Below, piece by piece: positions 20,568-27,186 of a stretch of 32,299 bases of DNA (within the stretch, counting starts at the first letter, position 1; each line of letters begins with the position of its first letter). The DNA is from an uncultured Christensenellaceae bacterium. GTDB taxonomy: Bacteria > Bacillota > Clostridia > Christensenellales > Borkfalkiaceae. The translations under genes were made by a program, and so were the position numbers. The stretch lies in assembly GCA_910586675.1 (NCBI GenBank), contig CAJUJO010000019.1, positions 1 through 32,299 of the forward strand, read 5' to 3'. Below the pieces are notes generated by a model. The model ran no database searches and had not been told where the DNA came from. It saw nothing but the letters and a program-made list of their open reading frames with translations.

Positions 20568-20624
20568 TTTTCGACAAACAAAGACGGTATCCCCTTTCGT
20601 TTGACCGCAATTTTCCTTTATAAT
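20568..20624 (+). promoter_or_regulatory. spoIIE promoter with Spo0A box
   Basis: TTTTCGACAAA (20568-20578) is the reverse complement of a consensus 0A box (TTTGTCGAAAA). TATAAT stands at 20619-20624 with no good -35 at 17 bp, as expected of a Spo0A-activated promoter. The start codon follows 29 bases later. Confidence 0.75.
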
Positions 20625-20653
20625 TTCAGGAAAAACCCAAAGAGGTACCCGCT

Positions 20654-22933
20654 ATGAAAAAGCTCCGCCTACCCGAAGCATTCCCGAAAAAAGCCGCGCT
20701 GTATACCGCGCTTGCCGCTTCGACGGCGCTCATGAATTTTTCCCTTCCGCAACGGGAGCCGCTGTCGTTTGCGCTGCTGTTCGCCGCTCTCTCCTGCGGG
20801 CTCGACCCCTTTTTATGCGGCGGCGCTTATATCATCGCGTCGGCTTCGGCGCTCTCCCTGCAAGCGACGCTTTGCTGTGCGCTGCAAGCTGCGGCGCTCG
20901 TGCTTATATCCTGCATTTACAGACGGTATAACCGCAGCGCAGGGTGGGAACGCGCGGCATACGCCGCGGCGGCGCAGATCCCCTTTATCTTTCTGTTTCC
21001 GCATGCGGGATACGCGCTCTTTTCCTTTTCCGTCGTTTGGCAAAAGACGGTGATCGCGGCGTTCTTCTTTCTGCTTTCTCTCCTGTTCGACGGCGGGTTG
21101 GAAGCACTTTTGCGCCGCGCTTTCCGCTGCCGCCTGAACGCACAGGCACTCGCGGAAATCAGTCTGATGTGGCTCTTCCTCGGCATGGGTATCTTCAACG
21201 CGTTCGGCGCCACGGCGTTTACCTCCGTTTGCATTCTCTTCCTGCTCGCGGCGGTATGCCTGACCAAATCCGCCGCCTCCGTTCCCTTTGCCGTCGTTTT
21301 ATCCCTGCCCATTTGCGTCATGAAGGCAAGCGCCGCGCCTTGCGCAATTTTCGCCGTGTACGCTTGTCTCGGTCTTTTATTCATCCCCTACGGAAAAGCC
21401 GCGGCAACACTCGCCGCGGGCGCGTGCTACGTGGCGGTGCAGTACCTTTCGGGCGTATTCGACAAGGGCGCGGCGGAAATCGTCTTTTCCCTGCTCGCTT
21501 TTGCCTTGCCCGCGCTCGCGTGCGTATGCACGCCCGAGAGCATTTATAAGCGCGCGGAACATGGATTGCTCTTTTACCGCGAACGTACGCTGCCGCGCGT
21601 CGCCATCAATAGAAATCGCCGCGCCGTGGGCGAACAGCTCTACGAAATTTCCGCGCTCTTCCGCGAAATCGAAAACGCATTCACCGACAGGGAAACGACC
21701 GATCACGCGGGCGAACGGATCAGAGAACAGCTGACGGAAAAGCTGTGCGCGGGCTGTCCTTCCCGCAGACGGTGCGAAAAGGAGAACGTCGGAGAAAGTT
21801 TGGATAAGCTTATCGCCGTCGGGTGCGCGAAGGGCCGCGTGAACCTGATCGACCTGCCCGCGGACGTCTCCGCGCTCTGCGGAAATTCGGCGGGGCTTTT
21901 ATTCGCGCTCAACAAACAGCTCGCCGAATACAGCCGCTGCGCGCACGAGCTGGAAAGCGCGCGCGAAGGAAGGCGGCTGCTTGCCGAACAGGCGCGCGGC
22001 GTGAGCGAGATTTTGCGCGGAATCGCCCTCGAACAGAGCGAGGAATATAGCTTCTCCGAAGGGGAAAAAGCCGTCTCCGCCGCCCTTTCCGCAAGCGGTA
22101 TTTTAAGCTCGGAAATTTTCGTTTACGGCGAAGGCGGCAATCTCACCGTAAGCATGACGCTCAAAAGCGGGCTGAACGGAAAACGCGTGTGCGAGATCGC
22201 AGGTAACGCTTTGGGCGTTCCTCTCGCGCTCGCCGAAAAAATTCCCTTGACCGCCGACCGCGCCTGCTATGTGCTCAAACGAAAAGCCAACTTCGACGCG
22301 GCGTTCGGCGTCGCCTCTGTTCCCAAAGAGGGAGAGCAAGCGAGCGGCGACACGCATTCTATTTTGAAAATCGACGAGCGGCGGTTCCTCGTCGCGCTGT
22401 CCGACGGTATGGGGAGCGGCGAAGAGGCGCGCGAGGTTTCCGACCGCGCCCTCAACCTTTTGGAAAGCTGTTATAAGGCGAAAATGCCTTCAAAAACGGT
22501 GCTTTCCACCGTTAACAAGCTTATCGCCTATTCCTCCGACGAACGTTTTGCCTGTCTCGATACCGCCGCCGTCAACCTCGACACGGGTACGGCGGACATC
22601 GTAAAAATCGGCTCGCCCGTCGGCTTCCTGCTTTCGGGCGAAGAGCTGCGCGTGCTGGAAGGCGAGTCTCTCCCCATCGGAATGCTCGAAGCCGTACACC
22701 CCGCGACCATGCGCGTCAATATGAAGGAGAACGATTTTCTCATTTTTATGAGCGACGGCGTTACGACGGCGTTCGGCTCGCCCACGGAACTATGCGCCTA
22801 TCTAAGCGCACTCCGGCCATTAAATCCGCAGTCGCTCGCGGAAGAGATTCTCTCTGCCGCGCTGAAACGGTACGGCGGAAAAGCCGACGACGACATGACG
22901 GTGCTTGCCGTGCGCCTGATGAAAGCGGCATAA
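20654..22933 (+). CDS. spoIIE: Stage II sporulation protein E (phosphatase)
   Basis: A 759-residue membrane-bound PP2C-type serine phosphatase. In sporulating cells it dephosphorylates SpoIIAA to release sigma-F in the forespore and acts at the polar septum. The first ~290 residues form the multi-pass membrane domain. A central regulatory region with a short cysteine cluster (CAGCPSRRRCEKE, about 370-382) follows. The C-terminal PPM domain (about 560-755) shows GDTHSI, the metal-binding ALSDGMGSGEEA, and LIFMSDGVT near the end. The upstream 0A box and lone TATAAT fit Spo0A control. The ribosome site AGAGGT precedes the ATG. No spoIIA genes are in the window. Confidence 0.96.
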   Translation: MKKLRLPEAFPKKAALYTALAASTALMNFSLPQREPLSFALLFAALSCGLDPFLCGGAYIIASASALSLQATLCCALQAAALVLISCIYRRYNRSAGWERAAYAAAAQIPFIFLFPHAGYALFSFSVVWQKTVIAAFFFLLSLLFDGGLEALLRRAFRCRLNAQALAEISLMWLFLGMGIFNAFGATAFTSVCILFLLAAVCLTKSAASVPFAVVLSLPICVMKASAAPCAIFAVYACLGLLFIPYGKAAATLAAGACYVAVQYLSGVFDKGAAEIVFSLLAFALPALACVCTPESIYKRAEHGLLFYRERTLPRVAINRNRRAVGEQLYEISALFREIENAFTDRETTDHAGERIREQLTEKLCAGCPSRRRCEKENVGESLDKLIAVGCAKGRVNLIDLPADVSALCGNSAGLLFALNKQLAEYSRCAHELESAREGRRLLAEQARGVSEILRGIALEQSEEYSFSEGEKAVSAALSASGILSSEIFVYGEGGNLTVSMTLKSGLNGKRVCEIAGNALGVPLALAEKIPLTADRACYVLKRKANFDAAFGVASVPKEGEQASGDTHSILKIDERRFLVALSDGMGSGEEAREVSDRALNLLESCYKAKMPSKTVLSTVNKLIAYSSDERFACLDTAAVNLDTGTADIVKIGSPVGFLLSGEELRVLEGESLPIGMLEAVHPATMRVNMKENDFLIFMSDGVTTAFGSPTELCAYLSALRPLNPQSLAEEILSAALKRYGGKADDDMTVLAVRLMKAA

Positions 22934-22950
22934 AAGAAACGTATATGCAA

Positions 22951-22984
22951 CGCCGCCCCCGACCGAACGGTCGGGGGCGGCGTT
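22951..22984. terminator. Terminator between spoIIE and the nicotinamidase gene
   Basis: A 15-bp perfect GC-rich stem (22951-22965 with 22968-22982) with a 2-base centre between convergent genes. Only a short T3 follows on the plus strand. Confidence 0.75.
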
Positions 22985-22992
22985 TGATTCAA

Positions 22993-23505
22993 TTAATTAA
23001 TTTCCACTTGACAGCTCTTCATTGCAGTAAGCGCAGCGGCATGGTTTTCCGCCGTCGTTCCCGCGCAAGCGGACGCGGCGACTCGGACGTCCGCTTCGGG
23101 ACAATAGGCTTTCAACAGCAGCGCATTGCTGATTACGCAAATATCCGTGCATACGCCGCAAAGCGTAATTTCGCCGTATTCATTGTCCCGCGCGTATTCC
23201 GCGAGGGCAATACTTCCGAACACGCCTTTTTCAAACACGCGCCCGCGAAGCGGCTTTAACTCGGATACGATCTCCCAACCGTGCGAACCCTTAATGCAGT
23301 GCAGAACGGGCAATCGCCTCCCCTCATTCGTGGAAAGGTAATCTTCCCCGTGCGTATCCTGCGTATAAACAACCCGCCATCCCTCTTTCAGGGCGCAAGA
23401 AATAATCTCTTTCACGACGGGAACGACCGCCTCTGCCGCGGGAGAACCGAGCGCCCCGCTCACAAAATCGTTCTGCATATCGACTACGACGAGCAACCGT
23501 TTCAT
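22993..23505 (-). CDS. Nicotinamidase-type cysteine hydrolase
   Basis: A 170-residue isochorismatase-superfamily hydrolase, probably nicotinamidase (nicotinamide to nicotinate, NAD salvage). The catalytic triad is visible: D9 (VVDMQNDF), K93 (FEKGVFGS) and C123 (GVCTDICVISNALL). Metal ligands D50, H52 (QDTHGEDY) and H69 (LPVLHC) are present, which favours a metal-containing nicotinamidase over isochorismatase. Length is close to compact clostridial PncA proteins. It overlaps the upstream SGNH hydrolase gene by four bases, so the two are coupled. No other NAD genes are nearby. Confidence 0.85.
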   Translation of the reverse strand: MKRLLVVVDMQNDFVSGALGSPAAEAVVPVVKEIISCALKEGWRVVYTQDTHGEDYLSTNEGRRLPVLHCIKGSHGWEIVSELKPLRGRVFEKGVFGSIALAEYARDNEYGEITLCGVCTDICVISNALLLKAYCPEADVRVAASACAGTTAENHAAALTAMKSCQVEIN

Positions 23506-24110
23506 GTAATATGTTTTTTCAACTCCTTAATCAGCAAATCGGCGATATAACGGCACCCCCTGTGCGTGGGATGCACGCCGTCCGTCGAAAACTGTTTGGG
23601 CGCAATATCCTGCGTTACTCCCGCAAAAATTTCGTCCATCGGGATAAATCCGTCCGCTTCGCGCGCGGCGACTTCGCGCACGACGGCGTTTATTTTGTCC
23701 AAGCCGGCGCGAAGGCGCTGTTTGTCGCCCATTTTGAGCGCATACGGCTCGATAATGAACAGCTTTGCGCCCGCCGTCTTGATTTCCGCGACGATTTTTT
23801 CGTAATTTTCGCGGAATTGCTCCGCCGTTACTTCCGTTCCGTGCGTGAATCGGTGCCATACGTCGTTGATTCCGATTTGCAGAACGACGATTTCGGGCTT
23901 CTGCTCCGAAAGGTCGCCCTTTATCCGCGCCAAAAGATCGGCGGTACGTTCGCCGCCGACGCCCCTGTTGACGAACTCCAACGGCATATCCGGATACAGC
24001 AAGCGCATCTTGCCTGCCGCGATCTTCACGTACCCGCTCCCCAAGTCCGCGGGATCGAGTTCATCCCGATCCCCCGCGGTGATCGAATCCCCTGCAAATA
24101 AAATCTTCAT
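23502..24110 (-). CDS. SGNH/GDSL-family hydrolase
   Basis: A 202-residue esterase/lipase-like hydrolase of the SGNH fold. The catalytic Ser is S9 in ILFAGDSITAGD. Block III is GIND (80-83, N82 in the oxyanion hole), and the C-terminal DGVHPTHRG holds the catalytic Asp-His pair. There is no signal peptide, so it is probably cytoplasmic. The natural substrate of such proteins (esters or acetylated sugars) cannot be read from sequence. It has its own promoter and is coupled to the nicotinamidase gene. Confidence 0.88.
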   Translation of the reverse strand: MKILFAGDSITAGDRDELDPADLGSGYVKIAAGKMRLLYPDMPLEFVNRGVGGERTADLLARIKGDLSEQKPEIVVLQIGINDVWHRFTHGTEVTAEQFRENYEKIVAEIKTAGAKLFIIEPYALKMGDKQRLRAGLDKINAVVREVAAREADGFIPMDEIFAGVTQDIAPKQFSTDGVHPTHRGCRYIADLLIKELKKHIT

Positions 24111-24167
24111 TTTTCATCTCCCCTAACGCAGCGCCGCCCGTTCCGTCCGACAGCTGCCCTCCGTTTT

Positions 24168-24196
24168 ATTTTACCATAGTTATCTCCAATCCGCAA
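24168..24196 (-). promoter_or_regulatory. Promoter of the SGNH-nicotinamidase pair
   Basis: Minus-strand TTGCGG (24191-24196), 17 bp, TAAAAT (24168-24173). Confidence 0.55.
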
Positions 24197-24211
24197 GATG
24201 TGAAAATAAAA

Positions 24212-24240
24212 TTTCCCGAAAATTTTGCATTTTCGGGAAA
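24212..24240. terminator. 11-bp hairpin upstream of the tRNA promoter
   Basis: TTTCCCGAAAA / TTTTCGGGAAA (24212-24222 with 24230-24240). On the minus strand it is followed by ATTTTATTTTC. It lies between divergent units and may block read-through. Confidence 0.4.
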
Positions 24241-24246
24241 TAAACT

Positions 24247-24275
24247 TTGACAACCGCCGTAAATTATGGTATAGT
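24247..24275 (+). promoter_or_regulatory. Host tRNA-Ser promoter, now driving the element tRNA
   Basis: TTGACA (24247-24252), 17 bp, TATAGT (24270-24275). It lies 48 bases upstream of the truncated tRNA-Ser half. No terminator is seen before the intact tRNA at 24541. Confidence 0.85.
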
Positions 24276-24323
24276 GTTTAAGCTGTTATACGGTTTCCGT
24301 ACGGCAGAATTTAATTGAGCCAT

Positions 24324-24362
24324 GCAGAAGTACCCAAGAGGCTCAAGGGGCTCCCCTGCTAA
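24324..24362 (+). pseudogene. 5' half of a split tRNA-Ser(GCU) gene
   Basis: Acceptor strand GCAGAAG (24324-24330), a D-arm identical to the intact tRNA downstream, the 5' anticodon strand, and the anticodon loop CTGCTAA (anticodon GCT at 24358-24360). The tRNA match then stops abruptly. The matching 3' half, including the complementary acceptor strand CTTCTGC, lies 2 kb away at 26370-26430. Confidence 0.9.
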
Positions 24363-24540
24363 ATGAATTCTTAGACTTTGCGGGAAACCCCATGATTTAA
24401 AATAATCTGCAACACATAGGAACAAAAACGAAAGTTTTTCTACCACTCCCCTAATAAAGAGAAAAGTGCACAAAACGTGCCTATTTGTTACGGAATATTT
24501 CGCAACGATAGACAATTCATAGACAATCTTAACTTGACAT

Positions 24541-24631
24541 GCGGTGATACCCAAGAGGCTCAAGGGGCGCCCCTGCTAAGGGCGTAGTACTGTTAAAGGT
24601 AGCGAGGGTTCGAATCCCTCTCACCGCGCCA
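24541..24631 (+). tRNA. tRNA-Ser(GCU), intact, element-borne
   Basis: Acceptor stem GCGGTGA / TCACCGC (24541-24547 with 24621-24627). The anticodon arm is CGCCC-CTGCTAA-GGGCG with anticodon GCT at 24575-24577. It has a long class II variable arm, T-arm GAGGG-TTCGAAT-CCCTC, discriminator G and an encoded CCA. Bases 9-37 are almost identical to the interrupted host tRNA 5' half, but the acceptor and anticodon stems differ, so it is a different gene for the same isoacceptor. A terminator follows. It has no good promoter of its own and is probably read from the host promoter at 24247. Confidence 0.95.
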
Positions 24632-24636
24632 ATCAC

Positions 24637-24669
24637 AGCCAAAATCGATTGTATCGATTTTGGCTTTTT
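24637..24669 (+). terminator. Terminator of tRNA-Ser(GCU)
   Basis: A 13-bp stem AGCCAAAATCGAT / ATCGATTTTGGCT with a 3-base loop, then T5. Confidence 0.9.
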
Positions 24670-24696
24670 AATTAAATTTACATTGTTGTTCTCAAT

Positions 24697-24727
24697 AAAA
24701 AAGAACCGCCGAGGCAGTTCTTTTTTT
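24697..24727. terminator. Bidirectional terminator after the SecB-like gene
   Basis: AAAAAAGAAC and GTTCTTTTTTT flank a short inner stem (GCC / GGC). It is A/T-flanked on both strands and serves the minus-strand cassette. Confidence 0.75.
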
Positions 24728-24762
24728 GGTAGTAACTCTGTGAAAATGTGCTCGAAAATATT

Positions 24763-25158
24763 TTATTCCGCCTTTATGAATATAGGCGCGGATATAATGG
24801 GTTGCCTATTAAAATTAGCCGAGATTTGAGCCACCAACAAAGACACGTAATTAGTAATGGGATTGCAGAGCGCAATAATATTTTCTTCAATAATCTCATC
24901 GCTCAAAATCTCTTCAAAATTCACATTTTCTTTTGCATAGCGTTTAAATTCTACATCAATTTTTAAATTGTATCCTCTTGAAATAGCTAAATTCACTTCA
25001 CGGTGAAACATAATAGTTATTTCATTGGCAGTCTTATTCAAAACCTCATAACTATCTTTTGTCGTAACGGTCTGCTTTTGTGCTGCCTCAAGCGATTTAT
25101 AATTAATTGATTTTAAATCTACCCACACTTCAGAAGTTAAATGCTCGTTTAATTGCAT
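24763..25158 (-). CDS. SecB-like chaperone of a TA-chaperone module
   Basis: A 131-residue protein resembling the SecB export-chaperone fold: alternating beta strands such as EITIMFHREVNLAI and LKIDVEFKRYAKENVNF, then the hydrophobic helix NPITNYVSLLVAQISANFNRQPI. Clostridia usually lack a housekeeping SecB. SecB-like proteins in such genomes typically belong to toxin-antitoxin-chaperone (TAC) loci, where the chaperone folds and protects the antitoxin, as shown for Rv1957 with HigBA. The gene overlaps the hicB end by ten bases and is last in the hicA-hicB-secB order. The call rests on fold-like pattern plus context. Confidence 0.7.
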   Translation of the reverse strand: MQLNEHLTSEVWVDLKSINYKSLEAAQKQTVTTKDSYEVLNKTANEITIMFHREVNLAISRGYNLKIDVEFKRYAKENVNFEEILSDEIIEENIIALCNPITNYVSLLVAQISANFNRQPIISAPIFIKAE

Positions 25159-25709
25159 ACTTCACTCTCCTCGTTCCGCTTAATATAATTAAATGAATTA
25201 AAAGATGTTCCCCATTCTGCCCCGTGCGATGTTTCACGAACCATTTTTGCCGTAATTTCACTCATATCATACACGATATTCTGCGTTCCTTCAAGAATGC
25301 CACTGGTGTTTTGAATCACTAAAGCAAACTCGCGGAAGGCCTTACCTATCATAATCGCATCTTGTTTAGGAATTCTTCCGAGCTTCTCCGCAGCTGCTTC
25401 AACCATGTACTGATTTAAACTTACGCCTTCCATCTCTGCTCGCTTTGCAATTTCTCTATGAAGCGATTTTGATAAACGAACAGTGAATTTACCACTATAC
25501 TCTTGAATTTTTTCTACTGTAGGAGCAGGAATGGTTTCCCCATCCTCTTCAGCCATTTCAAGCCAAACTGCTTCATTCTCCTCCAGCTCTCTTATTGCAT
25601 CATCACACGATTTACCCTGTCCGACACAATGTTCTAAATCACTGCTTTTTGCTACCCACAACAATTCTCCATCAACTTCCACTTGGCAAACAGTAAATCC
25701 GTATCTCAT
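25149..25709 (-). CDS. hicB: HicB antitoxin with C-terminal chaperone-dependence tail
   Basis: A 186-residue antitoxin. Residues 1-70 form the HicB partial RNase H-like domain (MRYGFTVCQVEVDGELLWVAKSSDLEHCVGQG..). Residues about 74-112 form a ribbon-helix-helix DNA-binding domain (KFTVRLSKSLHREIAKRAEMEGVSLNQYMVEAAAEKL). The last ~70 residues are extra compared with ordinary HicB and end in a hydrophobic, aromatic stretch (W166, F170, F173, Y175). This fits a chaperone-addiction (ChAD) tail recognised by the SecB-like protein encoded next. It should neutralise HicA and repress the operon at the palindrome 26023-26045. Confidence 0.85.
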   Translation of the reverse strand: MRYGFTVCQVEVDGELLWVAKSSDLEHCVGQGKSCDDAIRELEENEAVWLEMAEEDGETIPAPTVEKIQEYSGKFTVRLSKSLHREIAKRAEMEGVSLNQYMVEAAAEKLGRIPKQDAIMIGKAFREFALVIQNTSGILEGTQNIVYDMSEITAKMVRETSHGAEWGTSFNSFNYIKRNEESEVCN

Positions 25710-25746
25710 TTGTCATATCTCCTTTTTTGTCGCTTATGGAAAATAT

Positions 25747-25992
25747 TTAATCTTCTTTTATTTTATTTATTGCCTCTTTAACCTGTTCAATATACGCAAA
25801 TCCAACCGTTTTTCCATGAATTGGTATTGGAATTTTAATTCCACTCCCCCTGTGTCTCAGCTTTACATGTTTCCCACCCGTTACTACTTCAAAACCAAAT
25901 TGCTCTGCTATACATTTTAACTCTGCGAAAGTTATATCCGTAGGTGTCGGCTTTCTATTTAATTTTTCCCAAGCTTTTTCGAACTGAGACAA
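25747..25992 (-). CDS. hicA: HicA mRNA interferase toxin
   Basis: An 81-residue toxin of the HicA family, ribosome-independent mRNA interferases with a dsRBD-like fold. The characteristic glycine-histidine segment GGKHVKLRHRGSGIKIPIPIHGK carries the catalytic His, preceded by FAELKCIAEQFGFEVV. The start is TTG at 25992 with GGAGGG seven bases upstream. It is first in the operon, followed by hicB after 37 bp. Transcription comes from a promoter whose -10 abuts a 9-bp inverted repeat, the expected HicB operator. Confidence 0.87.
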   Translation of the reverse strand: MSQFEKAWEKLNRKPTPTDITFAELKCIAEQFGFEVVTGGKHVKLRHRGSGIKIPIPIHGKTVGFAYIEQVKEAINKIKED

Positions 25993-26022
25993 TTATAAGC
26001 CCTCCGCATTTGTTTGGTATCA

Positions 26023-26072
26023 TATGTAATACCATATATTACATATTATAACATGTTTTCAAAAAAATGCAA
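26023..26072 (-). promoter_or_regulatory. hicA promoter and HicB operator
   Basis: Minus-strand TTGCAT (26067-26072), 16 bp, TATAAT (26045-26050). The palindrome TATGTAATA / TATTACATA (26023-26031 with 26037-26045) sits directly at the start site. Bases 26073-26222 hold no gene I can support. Confidence 0.75.
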
Positions 26073-26302
26073 GGCTTTTTTATAATTTATCCAACATTTT
26101 ATAAAAAATTTATTCATTAACAGTTTTTCACTGTTTATTATCCCACTAAATACTTACTCCTTTCGGTTATATATGCCAACAAACGTACTGACTCTCACCG
26201 TTTTTAAACGCGTTGATCCATCTTGTAGACAATCAAATACTACTCCCTTGCCTGGGGAACCCCAAGGTATAGACAATTTATAGACAATAAATTTTGAAAA
26301 AG

Positions 26303-26347
26303 TACAATATATATGTCTATTAAAAATAAAAAATACTATATATTGTA
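26303..26347. repeat. 11-bp inverted repeat near the right junction
   Basis: TACAATATATA (26303-26313) and TATATATTGTA (26337-26347), 23 bp apart, lying 22 bp before the right junction core. It may be part of a recombination site. Confidence 0.4.
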
Positions 26348-26369
26348 TTAATGTAACGATCGCCTATAT

Positions 26370-26430
26370 CCCTGCTAAGTGAGTAGACGTGTTATAGCGT
26401 GCACGAGTTCGAATCTCGTCTTCTGCGCCA
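26370..26430 (+). pseudogene. 3' half of the split tRNA-Ser(GCU) gene
   Basis: Contains the anticodon loop core CCCTGCTAA, the 3' anticodon strand GTGAG, a long variable arm, the T-arm ACGAG-TTCGAAT-CTCGT, the acceptor strand CTTCTGC (26420-26426), discriminator G and CCA. CTTCTGC is fully complementary to GCAGAAG of the 5' half at 24324. A rejoined gene would be a complete class II tRNA with one mismatch in the anticodon stem. Confidence 0.9.
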
Positions 26431-26470
26431 AGAGCAACCGTGGTTGAACCGATTCGGGTTGCTCTTTTTC
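26431..26470 (+). terminator. Terminator of the original host tRNA-Ser
   Basis: A 9-bp stem AGAGCAACC / GGTTGCTCT (26431-26439 with 26457-26465) followed by TTTTTC. Confidence 0.85.
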
Positions 26471-26512
26471 TATATGTAAAATAAACGCACAAAAATTACC
26501 TGCGTTCCATGT

Positions 26513-27046
26513 TTATTTTTCGGAAAACGTTTCGCCGTAACGCTCCATACACTTGCGAATAATTTCGATGGCCTCGTATTTATGACAAATCTCTTTAACG
26601 GCGGTTGTCTTGTGTTCCAGCATCTTATACACTTCGAAAAAGTGCATCATCTCATCAAATATGTGCTGCGGAAGTTCTTTAATATCGTAATAGTGCTTAT
26701 AATTGGGGTCATTTACGGGAACGGCGATGATTTTTTCGTCAAGCTCCCCGCCGTCCACCATCTTGATAACGCCGATCGGCGTGCACGTTACAAGCGTCAT
26801 GGGATAAATGATTTCGTTGCACAGAACGAGCACGTCGAGCGGATCGCCGTCGTCGGCAAGCGTACGCGGGATAAACCCGTAGTTGGCGGGATAAACCGTA
26901 GAGGTGTACAGTATTCTGTCTAAACGGATCAGCCCCGTTTCCTTATCCAGTTCGTACTTTGCCTTGCTTCCTTTGGGAATTTCAATCAGCGCTTCAAACT
27001 TGTTTTCGGAAATTCTTTCCGCTTTGATGTCGTGCCAGATATTCAT
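26513..27046 (-). CDS. ppa: Inorganic pyrophosphatase, family I
   Basis: A 177-residue soluble pyrophosphatase that hydrolyses PPi to two phosphates and pulls biosynthetic reactions forward. The family signature DDGDPLDVLVL with its metal-binding aspartates is present. Supporting blocks are ALIEIPKGSKAKYELDKETG, RILYTSTVYPANYGFIP and VNDPNYKHYYDIKELP. Size matches bacterial family I enzymes; family II (DHH) would be about 310 residues. GGGAGGA precedes the ATG. It is monocistronic with its own promoter. Confidence 0.96.
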   Translation of the reverse strand: MNIWHDIKAERISENKFEALIEIPKGSKAKYELDKETGLIRLDRILYTSTVYPANYGFIPRTLADDGDPLDVLVLCNEIIYPMTLVTCTPIGVIKMVDGGELDEKIIAVPVNDPNYKHYYDIKELPQHIFDEMMHFFEVYKMLEHKTTAVKEICHKYEAIEIIRKCMERYGETFSEK

Positions 27047-27067
27047 GCCTGTCCTCCCTTTTTCGAT

Positions 27068-27096
27068 ATTATATCACGCCGCGACGGCAATGTAAA
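27068..27096 (-). promoter_or_regulatory. Promoter of ppa
   Basis: Minus-strand TTTACA (27091-27096), 17 bp, TATAAT (27068-27073). Confidence 0.8.
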
Positions 27097-27147
27097 CGGT
27101 TTTTCAAAAACAAAGAATGCTTACGCACCTTATTTCAGCAATAAATA

Positions 27148-27184
27148 AACCTCTGAAGCGGACAATAGCTTCGGAGGTTTTTTA
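27148..27184. terminator. Terminator between ppa upstream region and the 75-aa gene
   Basis: A 12-bp stem (27148-27159 with 27168-27179, one T-G pair) followed by TTTTTT on the plus strand and AAAC-rich sequence on the other. It lies at the 3' end of the minus-strand gene at 27187. Confidence 0.7.
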
Positions 27185-27186
27185 TT

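Larger units (their letters stand above)
24508..26288. repeat. TAGACAAT repeats near both element ends
   Basis: ATAGACAATTCATAGACAAT at 24508-24527 and ATAGACAATTTATAGACAAT at 26269-26288 differ by one base. A single extra TAGACAAT lies at 26226-26233. Paired 11-bp-spaced motifs near both junctions fit tyrosine-recombinase arm sites. Confidence 0.6.
24363..26378. mobile_element. 2016-bp element inserted in the tRNA-Ser anticodon loop
   Basis: AT-rich DNA between two copies of CCCTGCTAA (24354-24362 and 26370-26378; the match resumes as TGA after one mismatch), which are the left and right junctions. It separates two complementary halves of one tRNA-Ser(GCU) gene. It carries an intact tRNA-Ser(GCU), a SecB-like gene, a long hicB and a hicA. 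TAGACAAT motifs lie near the left end (24510, 24521) and right end (26226, 26271, 26282), resembling integrase arm sites. No integrase gene is present, so it is non-autonomous or reduced. The exact crossover cannot be placed within the 9-bp core. Confidence 0.8.

Noticed and set aside
19917..20653. CRISPR array or simple tandem repeat in the spoIIE upstream region
   Set aside because: Only two diverged motif copies exist, 260 nt apart, with no regular spacers. The region fits a structured RNA.
24264..24563. Minus-strand ORF of 99 codons across the tRNA fragment
   Set aside because: It reads antisense through the tRNA-Ser half and the TAGACAAT repeats, has no ribosome site, and its sequence is explained by those features.
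26157..26288. Open minus-strand frame reading SIPWGSPGKGVVFDC near the right junction
   Set aside because: There is no start codon or ribosome site and the frame overlaps the arm-like repeats. At most it is a decayed fragment of an element gene; I could not tie it to an integrase.
24363..26378. A self-splicing intron interrupting the tRNA anticodon loop
   Set aside because: Group I introns do occur in bacterial tRNA anticodon loops, but this insert contains minus-strand protein genes and a complete tRNA with its own terminator. It has no recognisable intron core and is flanked by a 9-bp direct repeat.
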